Shown piece by piece: positions 36,262-50,126 of a stretch of DNA of 64,000 nucleotides. The DNA comes from Phytoseiulus persimilis (taxonomy: Eukaryota; Arthropoda; Arachnida; Mesostigmata; Phytoseiidae). The stretch lies in contig CM075102.1 of NCBI GenBank assembly GCA_037576195.1, positions 42,404,745 to 42,468,744 of the forward strand, read 5' to 3'. The notes below the pieces were generated by a model. The model had not been told where the DNA came from. It was given only the letters and a program-made list of their open reading frames with translations, and searched no databases. The translations under genes and the position numbers were made by a program. Numbering within the stretch: position 1 is the first letter of the stretch; the number at the start of each line of letters is the position of its first letter.

Positions 36262-39200
36262 CTAGAGACTTCACTCTGTCTGCTGCTGGAGATCGATTTT
36301 TTTTATTCTTATTTTTATTTTTTTATCACGTGGGAGCGTGTAACCGAGACCTCGTGCTTCATGCTTGTCCTCAAGCTGCAGCATAAAACAGTCCGAGCTC
36401 TCTTTGCGGAGAGCGACGAACATTTTCGGCAAAGCGACTTCAATCAATGCCCCGGGAGGCCTCGCCGGCGGAAACATCCCGGAATCCGCCCCTTCATCTT
36501 CGTCAAGCAAATCTGACCAACCTTGAAAGAGCACGCTGCGAATTTTGCGATGCGACTGAATGAAAACTTTGCCGAGAGAGCAACGCGAGTTCCGGAAGGC
36601 TCGGATCTTGTGGAGGAGAGTGTGAGCCATAATAGTTGGTGGTGTGTTGTCCTTCGGGGACGGAACTCCTGGGCGAAAACGCAATTGAAGTTCGCGCAGT
36701 AATAGCAGTTTCCGATAAGCAGTTTGTTTGGGAGGCGCCGAGAAAGAAGCCTTCGTGTGGAGGCTTCGTTAAACGAGGCTTTTGTTCGTTCTGATGTCGA
36801 TAATCGATCTCAGAGAATGGTTGGTCATTTCGAGAGGCGGAGGAGGGAGCCGAACAAAGAAGGGGGAGCAGAAAGATTGGCAACGAACAATCGAACAACG
36901 AGAAAGAGAAAAGGGCGAAAATAAACGCATTCGCCAACATACAGCTCCGGCGTACTTCATGTCTCTTCGCGCGAGCCGTTCTAGAACTGCCTTGCGACTC
37001 ATGCTTTCCCGTTTCAGTTGCTCAAAAACTGGAATCGGTGGAGCTGTTTATCTGAGAGCTGACACTGACTTTGAGAAGTACCCACTGGTACTCCACCGGA
37101 GTCTGGACACCTGGATGTTGATCGCTCAGGAACTCGAGCCAAACGCACACTTGGAAGCGGCACGCTGATCAGGAAAAAAGGATTAAATTTTGAATGGAGG
37201 TCGACGAACGTCTTCGGGTTATGTTGACCGCAAAGAAGGAAGAAGGCGCTTCCGCAAAAAATATAACGACTGCGATGTTGGCTCGGATCACATTCAGAGC
37301 TTCGCAGGTGCTAGAGAGATCTTGGTAGTCGCGCTGTCGACGAAACATTGCTTTGCGAAAACTCGATGTCTGCAGCAGATCGTATCGCAAACAAGTGCTT
37401 GTCTGTGGTCACATGACGAGCTGTACAGAGAACGAACGAGACGTGAGAAAGCTCTTCGAGATTCCTCCGGCGGAATCCTTTCAAGGAAATCCAAGAACTG
37501 GAGCCGAGCTGAGAGATCCGCATACGTCAAGAGATTTCGAAATCCGAGACTCCCCGCGATTCGTCTGTCGATTCCGCCGAGGAATTCAGCTTCGGAACGA
37601 TCCGGCTCCAATCTGAGGAGAGAGATTTTATGAAAAAGCTGAGGATCGATTCGGAGCGCTGAATTCTGGAACGCGTCAGGGGAGCAGAAGAGTGACCTCG
37701 CAACCGCTGTAGGCTCAATCAGATGCTCAGATATGGAACTTCATCATAATGCCGAGCCTACAACTCAGCGCGAGGTCCCCGATGCTCATCGAAGCCCCCC
37801 TCGTAGCGAAGAGCTGGGACCTGGGACATTTCGCGGTTTATAGATACTCGGGCGAGCCACTTCAACCGACTCTCGGTACTCGATGGATGCACTCCGAGAT
37901 GGGTTCCCGATTCAGGCGAGAATTGCGCCCAGAAAATCCTGGTCAGGTGTTCGAATCATAACGTAGGAAACCGTCCGCAGTACGGCGAGTCTCCCACGGG
38001 TACCCGACTCTTCATAATCAATCTAGGTCCCTCGTGCAACTACGAGTCAAGTCGTTTATCGAGCGTGTGGGAACGTCTTCTTTCGGAAGCCGAAACGAGG
38101 AGCCTTTCGCGCAGAGCTCGGAAGAGTCCGGGGAAAATCCTCGTGGGGAGCATCAGCAAAGTCAACCAGCGGTTTGACGACCCGCCGGAAAACGTATTCA
38201 GGCAGATATAAGAACGAGGAGCTCGTTTGCCAACACGGCAGAACACGCGAACCCTACAGGGGACATTCGATGCAGCAACGAAACTTTCGTTTCCATTCAC
38301 TTCGCTATGCGTGCACCGTCTCCGCGGTCCAGCCTGTAAATCGGACCAGCGTCCTCGGGTGTAAGGGAAGTACTCGACTGAAGACGAGTTTCAACGCTTT
38401 CCGGAGCACCACGTGGGATTCGGATAGCGAACGAGCCATGAGAACGAAGAAAATGAGGATGGCTCCCGATAGTCCGCGACTGAGGGATTGCCGTTGTTTT
38501 CGGGACGTGAAAAGTAGCCCGCATCAACTAATTCTCGTGCGGGGACGATCGAAATGGGAAACTTGAGCCCGATCGCATGGAATCACAGTGATCACGGTGA
38601 GGACGCCGTGGATTCAGCTTAACCGTCCGTTGAGTAACGAAGCCGCCAATAGTGAAGTTGATATTTCCTAATTCCTCCCTGATGAGCCTGCGTGCCTGAC
38701 TCTGTCCATCCTTTTATGCGCCTGCTTCCCTCCCTATCTGGTGGGCCGGCAACGCGCCAAGGGAGTTTCCCAAACATCGGGAATTTCTCTTAAGACTTTG
38801 AAGAGTGGGAGATTTGTCGAGAGAGCCTCCAGGGTTGTCCCTCGTCCGCATTCCCGTCGGTCCTTCAAAGTCTGATCAGCGTCGTCACTTGCGCTAATTA
38901 ACAAGTTTAATAATAGGTGGGCAGCAGGCGTTCGACAGCAGCGACATAACGTTCGGTGACGGGATGGGTCGAAGGCTGGGAGTGGAAAAATAACGCCGGG
39001 GGGAAAAAGCACAACAAAAAGAGGCCGAGTAATCCATCAGTGACTCTAAAAAGATCCTTTGCTCCGTTGTTTCCCTCTTATATCCTGACATTCTGCGCTC
39101 CTCGCCCAAAAGCCCTTTCTCAAGAAGATCCCTTTCCCTGTTCCTACGCCGGGAAATCCTCAGAGAACGCTAGGAGAGCGTCTAGCATGTAGCTCTCTCG

Positions 39201-42200
39201 TGTTTTGGCGCACTCTCGAACCCAATAGCGGCTTTGGGGAAGGAAGTCTCGAGTCCGAGACCAAGAGTTGACACCACAAGGTACGGAGTGAAAGTTCGAA
39301 CATTCGGAAGTTACGAAAACGCGGAAATGTTCCCTGAAAAACGGCAGCCAACGAGTGGTGCACAGTGTTACTCAACATGAGTGATACCGTCGATTGAACC
39401 GCTGTGAACGCTTGGGAGACCGAGTGAGGAATCCGGATTGGACTGGACAGAGGAGGTATTCCTCCTCACCCGGACGCACAGACCTCGTCCCTCAAATTTT
39501 CTGCGGAGATCACACGGAGTGGGAAATCGTTTTGGAACGGTTTCTGTAACTCCATGTGAACTAACGCGTGTTCCGCCAACCCCAAGGCTGCCGTGAGTAG
39601 ATTTCAATCCCAAACCTAGCGATCCTCACCCAAATCTAGTTTTCCTTGTGATGCCAGCGCTTCACTTGAAGTATTATCGATGTCGGGTCGACTCCGCGGC
39701 GGAGCTAGATCCTGTTCGCGCTTTATGGCCGGGAGGATGGCGGTGAGGAATACACAAGAGGAATCATCACACAAACGGCTTCTGAAGCTGAGAAAGTTTC
39801 GTACATTTGGTAGCTTGACGTCCTCGCAAAGAGCTGTATCGGCTCAGATATATGGCGCATGCAGACAGCTCATCACAGATTCCGTGGGTCACAGATAACG
39901 ACAACTGATGTTCAGCATGGCATGTGAGTGGCACAGAGGGAAGCGGCCGAATTCCAAGCCAGACAACGTATTCAGCTCGTTCCCGTGTAACAAACGGGAG
40001 CGCATTTCCTTCAGTCGGGATCGACTCGACCGTCGGAGCGGTGCGCATCGTCCGAATCGCTAAGGAGCATTCCTAAGTGATGTGTCCCGAATTAGCAATC
40101 AACCGGAATCATTTCTCCCATGTTCCAAACAGGCCTCGAAACAGCCCGGACCAATCTGAGCGGTTCCACGGCAGAAGTTATTGCAGAGACGACTTCAACC
40201 GGAGGCCGTGATCCAACATGATGAGCCTCCGAATTGACTCGCAGGACATTCGTGGGGAACCTTTCTGAATAGGCGAAGCCGTGTCCATGACTGGGGAGTT
40301 TGCGAACGCAACAGGCCGACCGCGATTTGAATCCGAAAGCTTCTGAGAAATTCCCCGGAAGGCTGAAGCCAAGTTGTCTGCGAACCATTCTCGCCCTGAA
40401 TCTTAATCAAATCCGATGAGTCCGTGTCCGCAGGACTATTGGAGCGATGAGGCCCGCTGAAGCTGATGAGCAGTCGACCGGCGCGTGTGGAACTACGAGA
40501 GATATTAGGAATGCTCCTCCACCAGGAAAACGCATCAATGAGGATTTCCAGAGCTGCACGATCTCTGAAATGGCAGGGTGCGCCATATACTTCGCCGTGG
40601 AAAGCACAGTGGAAGATTTTCATCTCGGAAAGCGAAGCTACGAACTCAACGTCACAACAGACGAAGTTCTCCAATTTGCACACCGATCACTTAGAGGGTA
40701 CTGGAGAACTTCTGGTCTCGTTGGGGTTCAACGCCACGGAGAAAATAGGTTTGGCGGCCGTCTGGCGTACGCTGAAACAAGTCTCCGTGGTTGGTAGTTC
40801 GAGCGTTCTTCCTCGAGGTCGACCCGCTCATGTCGAAGGCGACACCGGCCAAAGGCACCGGTCACGGCCTTGGAAGTCGTGGCTGGCACCTGCGATTCTC
40901 ATGGCTTGAGACGAAGGAGCCACCTCGCAGTCACTTTTGGAACTTGAAATGAGTAGGTGAGCTGGGGATCGCGGATCTGACGGAAGTGCGGCGCCCGCTC
41001 AGGAGCAGCCCTATTCTGTTGTGGATGACAGCCCTAGTTCAAAGTACCGGTTCTCCCGTTCTCTGTTCTTTAAGCCGGACAACACGCGCAGTGAACGTTG
41101 CCGAAGGCGAGCTCCTCAAAATGTTCGCAGGCGACCGTTCTGGAAATTCTCCTCGTGAGCCATGGAGCCATCGTATTGACAGCTATAGCCTTAACAGTGG
41201 GCTCGCAGCAAGCCTATGGACTGAAAAGGCAATCCACGAGGGGATCGACTTTCTCCTGCTCTTCCATTAATCGAATTGAATTGTCACGCTCCGTGCGTGT
41301 GTTTGGGTGTGAGAGACGGAGCGTAGGCGTGGGAGGGAGCGGGAAAGTGGGTTACTGACTCGACGAGCGAGCGCGCAAGTGAACGTGTTGCCTGTAGTCT
41401 CCCAACCGAGAGGAGCTCATGGCCTAAGAGGCAGTATCGTCAACCGAGCGACCGACTGACTGTAAACTTAATGGACGCGGCTATGACATCTGCCCCCGAC
41501 GATTTCCTCGGACGAATCGGAGATGGCCGGCCAATGCGATCGGGTCCTGACCGCGGCTCAGCATTGCTCAGTGAACCCTCTTCGGCGCACACTTGAGCGC
41601 CCCTCGCCAGTGAGCCATAAACCAGTCCAACGGTTCCCCTTTCGAGTCGCAAGCAGCCCCTGTCGGATCTGATGGTCGACTGCTCGGAAGAAAGCCGACC
41701 GAGTGAGCGGATAGAGAAACCTAACGCACAGAGTTAGTCGTCGGAAAAGCTTCCAAAGCGTCCCCCAACAACTCGCCGTGGTCCATTGGAACACGTCACC
41801 CTCCTCTACCCGAGCCCCCTGATTCCTCTAGCTCCGACTGAAACCAACTGCGATCGAACGGCTTCCCGTCGTTTCAAATATGAAAAATTAAGGCACGCGC
41901 AACAGAGAGAACCGGACTCCGCTCGCGGGACGTTGCGTCCCGAACGTCGCGAGCAGTGTTCTACTTCTCGTCGTCACCATCGGAGGCCATCGGCGAGACA
42001 TTCCCGTTGAATGGACCCCCGAACAAACGAATAACGGAGCTCTCGGGTCGCGGAGTTCATTCTATACACGTGGGAACGGGACAGAAACGACATTGATGAA
42101 CAAATAATTTGTGCTCCCTCTGTTTGCAAACGTCCGTTAGGCAAGAAGCTCGCTCTCGTGGGAACTGAGTGGTCGACCACGCATGCGGTGCGCACTCATT

Positions 42201-42410
42201 TGGCGAGTGAGTGAGACAGTTGCGGCGGGTGGGGATCTTGTCAGGTCTACCCAGGAAGCGCTCTGAGGAGCGTGTGGACTCGAGCTCTAGCATCCAACGT
42301 AACCAGTGCTTCATTTGCAAGGAAATCCGGTTTCTATACGACCCTGGCCGACCAGCATCCCAGATCGCTCCGAGAATTACTCCAAATCGGAGGCGACCAG
42401 ACACGTATTC
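36262..42410. other. Gene-poor stretch, no supported gene
   Basis: About 6 kb with many overlapping frames on both strands (up to 162 codons, minus 40683-40195) but no recognisable domain and no linked splice sites that I can defend. An AT-rich T-run tract lies at 36296-36325. A plus frame near 40466-40909 has a protein-like middle but no family match. Confidence 0.35.
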
Positions 42411-42672
42411 CAGTATTACGGCGTTACGGAAAATGATCCCGCCCAGATTCAAACCCCAGATTTCCTTGGTGTAGCGATATTGATTTTGTTCCCCATGGCG
42501 AGCCGTAAGTACCGTATACCAGATGCCCGGATATCTCAGCGGAGTTGTTTTAAATGATTCCTGCATTTAACGTCATCTATGTCTCATACGATTTCCCGTC
42601 TTCCCTAATTCCGTATTACGGGTTGCATTTTCCGTCACGCCGTAGTACGGCGAAATTCCGTAGTAATACGGA
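42411..42672. repeat. CCGTANTACGG palindrome cluster with fold-back partner
   Basis: CCGTATTACGG (42611-42621), CCGTAGTACGG (42640-42650) and CCGTAGTAATACGG (42658-42671) are near-perfect palindromes within 61 bp. The segment 42411-42434 (TATTACGGCGTTACGGAAAA) is the reverse complement, with few mismatches, of 42628-42650 (ATTTTCCGTCACGCCGTAGT), giving a fold-back with a loop of about 190 bp. No transposase sequence is visible. It could be a small inverted-repeat element or a protein-binding array. Confidence 0.6.
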
Positions 42673-45600
42673 AATACATGGCTAGAGGCGACTGAGATCA
42701 GCACGGCGATCTCGGTTCTCAAGGATTTGTTTCAACTCATTCCGATCAGGTTTGTTGACGAATGCAAAGGCCACGGAGATGTTCTGTATTTCCCGTTCGA
42801 GTTGAGGTATTCCCGATCAGTCAAGAGCGGGCTGAATATTCGAGATATTCATTGTATCAATAACAAAGACTCCCGAATCAGGTGTGAATCGGGTGATCTC
42901 AGCTATGAACATCCCCAGAGATCGCATGGTTGTTGAAGTGGGACCCGAGCGCCTGATCCTTACGCATTTATCAGCCACCTGTCTCGACCGCAGGCTGCGC
43001 AACCACTCAATCCGAGTTTGCCCCGAAGTCAACCGATTCGTCCCCGAGACAATCTGATCCAAATCGTGGACTCTAGTGCTTGTTGCTGTCGAGGGAACAT
43101 GCTTTGCTCCGGTAGCCTTTTGTGTAGAGAGGGAAACGGGGCGATTTCCTCTACGAGCTGAAGGTTGCGGTCTGTTTGATGTTGGCGGGAAGCACTTCGA
43201 GGTCCGAGTTGGCCGTGCGGGGCGCGTATTCGCTGGTTGCAGAGAGATTAGGCGACAAGGAAGCTCTATTCGCGCTTCCGCTATGCTTCAAAGCCCTTCG
43301 TAATGTGGTTGGTACACGCGTGGCGTGTTCCTTCCGCGGATGATGGGAGCAAGCAGGAATGAGCGAAGAAATCGCTTGTCCATGACAGCAGGAGTTGTGG
43401 CCTCAGATGCTTCCGCGGCAGTCACCACGCGGCGGCCTCACCAGACCATACGATTCGTTTCTTCATGATTCGTTCCGTGCTGCGGGAACATGATCCATCG
43501 AGAATTGAGAATCGTGCGCAGAAGCATCTTCGACCGCTCCATCATCCTTCTTACTTTCGTGGTTCCCGTATCAGCGGATTCACGCCATGACTCAAACATG
43601 GTGAGCCGCAGTCACCAGACTTACAGTCTGGAGAAATAAGAAATCATCAGGGAATTCCTCCCAAACCCCGAAAAAGAAAACGCTCAGAGTGCCGAATGAG
43701 GGCGTCCCGAGTTCCAATTGGTTTTCAAGTGAACCATGGTCCTCGTGGCGAGGTTATTTCTGCACAATGGTTTGCGTATTGGATTCATCCCCCACACTCG
43801 CGACCCGGAAGCTCATACTCGACCCACCTCGTGCGAGCGAGTTGCGCAACCGTCAGCTGAGAGTGAATACCCTCCGAGTCCGTCAACCCGTCTTCTCGAT
43901 ACTCGCGCCGACTCTGCGTCGCTCTCGTTAGGGTCTCTTCCCCGACGGCTCACAGTGTTCCAAAAGAGTGAACGAGTTCGTCACCGGATGTGACAGCGGA
44001 AGCGACAATGGCAAGTTTCCACCATGTTTCCATCCAGTCTGATCATTCCGATTGTGATTCCTCTCGCAAGTGGCACCAGTAGCGGCATCGGGGGCAGCGA
44101 ACACCTCAAGCGTAAACGATGCAAACCGGCGGCAGACGACTCTCAAAATGTGCAATACTTGGCCCTTTGCCATCGTGCACTTCGAGAGGCGCATGCATAC
44201 CCCATATGCATGTATTCGTGTGTGTGTGGGTGTCTCATTGGGTCGGTCCGTCCGCCGTCTGTCCGTCTCTTCTTGTGTCCGCCAGTATGTATATATGTAG
44301 GCATGCATGCATGCACGCCTGCACGCACGCAAGTACGTCTAGGCGGCAATGCATAGATGGCCGTCTCTAAGAGTATGTATGATTGTGTCATAGTGGTTTC
44401 TCGAGCAGAGCCGGGACTCGTAGGAATCGAACTCCGTGCTCGGTCGGAGAAAGGGAACACATTTCTCTTCAGCGACAGCTGCTCCCACGATAAAGCGGGT
44501 TTGTCGCTTCCATTGAAGCAGTGTCAAGATTCATCGGATGTTACTCCCTGTTGTTCCAACAGTCGATGCCGTACCGGTGGAACATCTTCTTCCGACCACG
44601 GCTCTGGCCCTCAACCGGTTTCTCCGGGCATCATCTCTGCTTTCTTTCTTCCTCTCTCGCTCGTTCGTTCAACCGGTGACGGACCACGCTGGCTGTGTCA
44701 ACATTCCCGCACACAAACACAAGCAACTGGGCGCACATAACCTGCGAGGCAACTAGAGCTCACTGCTAAATAGATTAGCTCTCCCTGCAAGCCGCCTGGG
44801 GCTTACTCAGTCAGTTCCGCGTGCTGCTGAACGTTAGCCCTCCAAAGACAGCCGGCATCGGGCCAACAGCGAGCACGCAGTCAAGACCAGGTACGCAGCC
44901 AGCATAAGTTACGCTGCGACTTTGCACCCAGGCGTTTAGCTGTGCCTTCCGTGGACGTGAGGCTTACGAGTCGTGCGGTGTTGACTGGTGGTTGTTGTGT
45001 TCCGGCCATGAGTTATGAGCCTCAAGTTGAAGCACGCAGGAGCACACACGCGAGGAAACCGGTTCTCTTTGAGGACGTCGAATTGAGGAAAGGCTATGAC
45101 AGGGAACGAGCTCCTCTCTCCGATGTCTGCGAGCGAAAAGACGAACAGAACAAACGCCCCTGGCGAAAGCAACCCTTCCATCACCCTCGCTCCTCCGCCT
45201 GAAAAGTTCGCAAACGTTCGTCTGTCCAACGGCTGACGAGATCGCGTCCCCATGGAGCACGTTACCAGCCCTCGACATCTTCCCGAGGACGGAACGAGTG
45301 TGGTATTCATGCGTCCTGACTATCCCCGTGTTTCTTCCTGTGCGTGTTCGCCTCCCGGGTGGTGTTCAGATCCGCGGCAAGAGCACGCGGCCTTGCGCCC
45401 TGCATCCGAAGTGGAGCCGTTTTGTCGGTGACGACGAGGAACGCGCAGCTTTTCAATCGCTGGAAACAATTGGCCGAGGGCGATTTTTTCCGAGTGCAAT
45501 GAATGTCATCTGACGACGCGAGGCGCAATCCACGCCGATCTCCCAAACGCTTCAACCGCGAGAATTAATGAGCGACACCAGCAGGCAGGGCTTAGAGTCC

Positions 45601-46279
45601 GCCCTTCCGAACAATGGTGAATCCCGTTCCCCAACCGACTGTTTAGAGATCGAGATCATGCCCCACTCGCTCGGGTGGCGCACACAGAAAGGAGAGATTA
45701 AAAGGACCGGGGCCTCGGGGGAGTATGGAGAGGAACTTGGGCCCGCCGTGTCCTCTTCCTATCAGACGGCGCTGGGAGGGCGGACGGAATGAGCGCGCGC
45801 TCATTCTGTTATCAGATATGCTTTTGCTCTCCCCGGAATCCGGGGATTGCACGGGTCCTCGGTACGTGTACGGTTGCAGGCTCCCTTCTTGCGCAACACT
45901 CTCCTCCTGCCGGTCGTCTCCTGCCTCGGTCGACGATATCACCATTACTATGTCAACCAGGAAGGCCAACAATCTAGCGAGTGCGCGCGGTGGGCCAGTC
46001 AACGCTCCATCATCGGTCGCTGAGGGTCTCTCACTATGGGATCGCCAGTGAGTGCATAGATCATCATGGATGGCCTACGGGGCCTCCGCACGACGAACAA
46101 GCTTTCATGGAGACGCAGCAAGATGAATCGAGACGGAGCCTAATTCGAGTTGCGGAGCATTCAGGAGAACCGACCGGAGGAAACGACGCTGCGTCCGCCT
46201 CGCAGCCATCTGTGGAAGAGGCGGGGGGGGGGGGGGGTATCGCCGGGTCGGGCAACCCGACGATCGCTGGTCAGCTCAC
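42673..46279. other. No firmly supported gene
   Basis: About 3.6 kb without a recognisable domain. It contains a simple GCAT/GCAC-type tract (44296-44338) in a bidirectionally open region and a run of 15 G at 46223-46237. A minus frame at about 45939-45740 is compositionally similar to the disordered exons proposed at 46.3-50.1 kb and could be a further exon of that gene, but I cannot show a junction. Confidence 0.3.
44296..44338. repeat. GCAT/GCAC simple-sequence tract
   Basis: Repeated GCATGCAT, GCACGC and related four-base units with interruptions. A similar but shorter tract lies at 49357-49385. Several long overlapping frames across it are artefacts of the repeat. Confidence 0.6.
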
Positions 46280-49200
46280 CCACCCAGGGGGCACTCGAGC
46301 AGCACCTTCGACGAGAGCCGCCAACCAGCAAGGAGCGACGGCTAGCTCGCTCCGTGGATCCTTCGGCTCGTCCGGCCCCGCGCTGCCGACCCTCAGCCGC
46401 CCTCTAGTTGGTGTACGAAGCTCACAGCGCTCGAGTCCGATTGCGTATGGATCATTTGATTCGGGCAATAATCCTCGTGGTAGTCGTCGCAGTACATCGG
46501 AGTGCATATCATAATCTCCGTCGTTCTCCGCCGGCCCGTTCGTTCGGGACTCGCTCGTCGATAACGTACTGTCATCCCATTTGACGCTGGGATCCTCTAG
46601 AAGACAGGAATCGACTGGCGGCGCCATTCTATTCCCGCGGCTCGTTGCAAACCTCGCAGATAAGAACGTTTCGAGCCGGTTTTTTCCCTCGGCGTCCCAT
46701 TCTTCAGTCGCTGCTGCAGTCGTTCCGACTCGGGTGCGCTCTGTCTCGACAAAGGCTCCGACAGCACCAAACCTGACCGCCGACAGTCCGACACCCGGAC
46801 CGACCAACACAAGCGCCGCCGACCCACTTTACAGTTGGTACATACGGGCCATCGTCCCTTCGGCGTGGACGACGGCGCGGGGATTTCCCAAATGGGCGCA
46901 GATAGAGGGGATTCGACGCCGGGAATTCAAGAACAGCGACGAGCCGACGCCTCTGCCACCCGTTCGGATCCCCTACTGTAGCTTCTATTACCACCCTCGT
47001 TTTCCAGGCTCAAAATCCTCCATCGCTCTGTTTCCAGTCGTCTCTCGCCGTTCCATCCATTCATATTCTCCCGTCCGGGCGGGGCTTCGTTCGCGTCTTC
47101 CATCTATTTCTTCATAGTCCTCTATTTGTTCACTCGTGAAACGACACATCCGACTCGAGTGTTGGCGACGAGGCAAACTTGTTTTGGACTTGATGGGGGG
47201 GGGGAGGCTCGTAGCCTTCTAAGTGTCGTGTGCTGATTCATTTCAAAGTTTTCCAAGCGGGTGCAAGATGATACAAAATGATGACGATGAATGGCCGTCG
47301 CCCGCCGCCGACGCGAGTGTGCCTTCAGGAGTTCTATCACACGGAGACTATTGAGCCAACTCGGTTGCACGCCGAGTCCACGAGAGGCAGCGGCATCGAG
47401 ATTGACCGCGAACGATCCACTTGATGCAACGGGCGGGGACCGCGGGCCGAGTGGACGACGTCGGTGTTTGTCGAAGCCCACTTCCGTACAGGTTCATGCT
47501 CTGCGAAGCGGGCGCACAGGACGACGGTCCTGCGGGTACTCAGGTCGTTCACGCGACCGTGCCACCAGGCGAACACTTTGCTGGACCTCGCGAGCTCCCA
47601 TTGAATCATTTCCCTGAACCCCGTGAAACCTCTGACACAGATTAAAGTAGGGTCAGAACGCGTCCAACAAAGGTCCACGAACTCAAGGACAACAGGATGC
47701 AGGGCTCAAGTCGCCCCCCGAGAGAGCAGAGGCGCAGAACGAACGAGGTAGCGGTATGGAGCTGAACTAATGGTCGGACGTTCCCATGTCCTCCGGAGAA
47801 AAAAAAAACGGAACACAAATCGAGCATCACGAGGACGCTCATTACCCCGCCTCTGAAACAACTTCGGGACCGCTCTGGTCGCTATGAATCTGCTTTTTCC
47901 TTTGGTTCTGCAGCAGAACCTCTAATCTCATGCCGCTTGGCGAGAAGGAAATCAAGAAAGTGGGCCCGGCCGCTCGACCGCTCGTTGGATCATACCTCAC
48001 AGGGACCCGCCTCCGAAACTGATGTTTGCCGGATGCGATATCTCGATCGTTTGTCGCTTGTTAAGTGTAATCGCTGATAACGAGACAACAGGACCAGGGG
48101 GACCGTCTTCTGTAACCGACCGAGCTGCGGATCGGGTTTTGCTGATGTCGCCTCCTTCGCCGAGGCCGTCAATAAATGGCTGCCGGACCTAGCGTTTATT
48201 ATTGTTGTGAATATCGACAGGACGTTATCATCACTGTTCGTGAATAAGAACAGCTAGGTTATCTAACCTGACACATTGTTCGGGGAAGTGATTTCCCTGT
48301 GGAAGCTTGCGGTGCCGTCAAACAGTTATGGTCGGAGAGCCGCGGAACGCGTCCGTATTTACGGTCACTTCTTACAGCCGACTGTTATCGATCTATTAGA
48401 GAGCGTATTCAACGAGATGTAAGCCGGTTGTGTATTCGAACTGGTTGGCTGATAGCCACGCTCGATAAAATGGCGAAAACGATGACTCGAAGCCGACTGA
48501 CGGGGGGAGGAGGGTCTCAACCATGCGACATGGAGGAAGGAAAGTAATGAAATGTTTGTAAATGATTATTTGTGTAGAATCGGCTAGGCCGCGGAAGGGC
48601 CTGCGGCGACGCAGTAGACTCCGAGACGACTGGTGTTGGAAACGGAAAAGTGAGCAAGAGTTATCCCGAGTGGTTTTCACATGGTCGATTGGAAGCGGCA
48701 CGACCGGCAGCACCGCCTCATTGCCTCGGGCGCAGCATGATTCGATGAAGCTTCCACGAATAATCCAATGAGTGGCTGATAGAGTGAGTGAGCCAACGAA
48801 CACCGCGTGTTCCATCAGGGAGAAGCGAGATGAACCGCCTTCCAACGGCCGGCCATTGGCCTAAGGCTGAGCGGTCGCATCGGAACATCCCGCGGTCCCG
48901 AGCTCTCTGCGGCCCCCGTTGTCCCCCCACGAGCCCGCCGTCCATCACGGCCTCTCCTCGCGCGCACGAGAAGCCGGAGATCATGCCGGAAGATTTCGAG
49001 AAGAGCACGTCAGGGAAGAAGTCACGGTGACCGGATTCTCATCTGAGAATTTCCGGAATTGAGGTCATGCTCGAGAATAAGTTCGTCTCTGGCGGCAGCT
49101 CAACAAACCGACCCGACTCGGTCGGACTGACGCTGCGTCTCTTCGGCTCCGTACCCTCCTGGGAATCAGTCCGTCGGTCGAGAGCTAACTTTGCTCGAAT

Positions 49201-50126
49201 GCTTATAATGTTGATTCCGCTGGAAGCTGCCGTTGTTGCTTTCGGTGGGACTCCGGACATTTCGAGCAGCTGAGACGGGTGCAGGATCGCTTCTTCCCTG
49301 AGCGTTCGGGACAGACGCAGATCGTTCGTTCATTCGGTCGGTTGGTTGGATGTGAGCATGCATACACGCAGGCAAGCACGCATGCCGCCAGTTCCGTTGC
49401 CCGACTGCCAGGCGTCCGGCAAGCCCACTCGCTCCAAGAAACAAGGAACGCTGATTGTTAGAAGAGTTCGTTGATGCGTCGGCCGAGGCCGCTGCCTAAC
49501 GAGGCATATAAGGCTCCGACTGCCTCGGCTTCAGGTCCAGTTCGGAAGCCCGGGCCGACTGAGCTCTAATATGAAACACTGTCGCATGCGACTCTTGTGC
49601 TCTCCATAGCTGATCGTTTTTTTTTCATCGGACGTCTCAAAGTTGAGAATACAAACTCGACCGTAAGGATCTTGAGAAGGTTGGAATTTTCAAAGTCGAT
49701 CGCGAAGCTCTCCGGGACCGTCGATGTATAGGGTTCGGGGAAAGGAAAGGCTGGGAGCGGAGTCAGGAGATCGAAGAAGTTAACGTTGGCGCGGGCGGTG
49801 GAACAGCCCCTCGGAGAGGAACTTTGGGGTCGTAAGAGTCTCAACGGGTGATATGATCAGATGGACAGAAAGTGGAGTCAGCTGGGGACGGCAGGCGACG
49901 AATAAAAACACTTCCATCAAAGGCGAAGTCACAACTCGACGGATGGCCGAGACGAACTCCCGCGCAATACCCTCTATCAATGATCTCCATATATTCAGGT
50001 GTTCGCCTCGACTCGCATTAGGAGTCACCTTGATCTGCTCTTCACGGGAAGAGACTCCGATTGACCGTTCCGTGCTGGAGCAGCAGGATCAATCCACGAG
50101 TTGTCTGACTTTTCGCTGTACATGTT
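46280..50126 (-). CDS. Tentative multi-exon gene, unknown product (partial model)
   Basis: Three minus-strand segments fit together by phase. Exon 1 is 50126-50046: acceptor TTTCTTTCGCCCAG, reading NMYSEKSDNSWIDPAAP, donor CCC|GTGAAG. A stronger alternative donor at 50029 breaks the frame. Exon 2 is 49273-49155: acceptor GTCTCAG, reading LLEMSGVPPKATTAASS, donor GAGG|GTACGG. Exon 3 starts at 46596 (acceptor CCTGTCTTCTAG), reads DPSVKWDDSTLSTSESR, and has possible donors after 46280 (TGG|GTGAGC) or earlier near 46410. The joined protein is polar, serine- and acid-rich and looks disordered, with no domain I know. It could be the cytoplasmic tail of a larger protein whose other exons I cannot see, or translation could start at the ATG at 49260. 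Plus-strand frames over exon 3 compete with it. Confidence 0.35.

Noticed and set aside
45981..47117. Two plus-strand frames of about 177 codons
   Set aside because: They are compositionally biased (Ala/Ser/Gly/Pro) and cross a G run. A minus-strand exon with a better acceptor overlaps them. Kept only as competitors.
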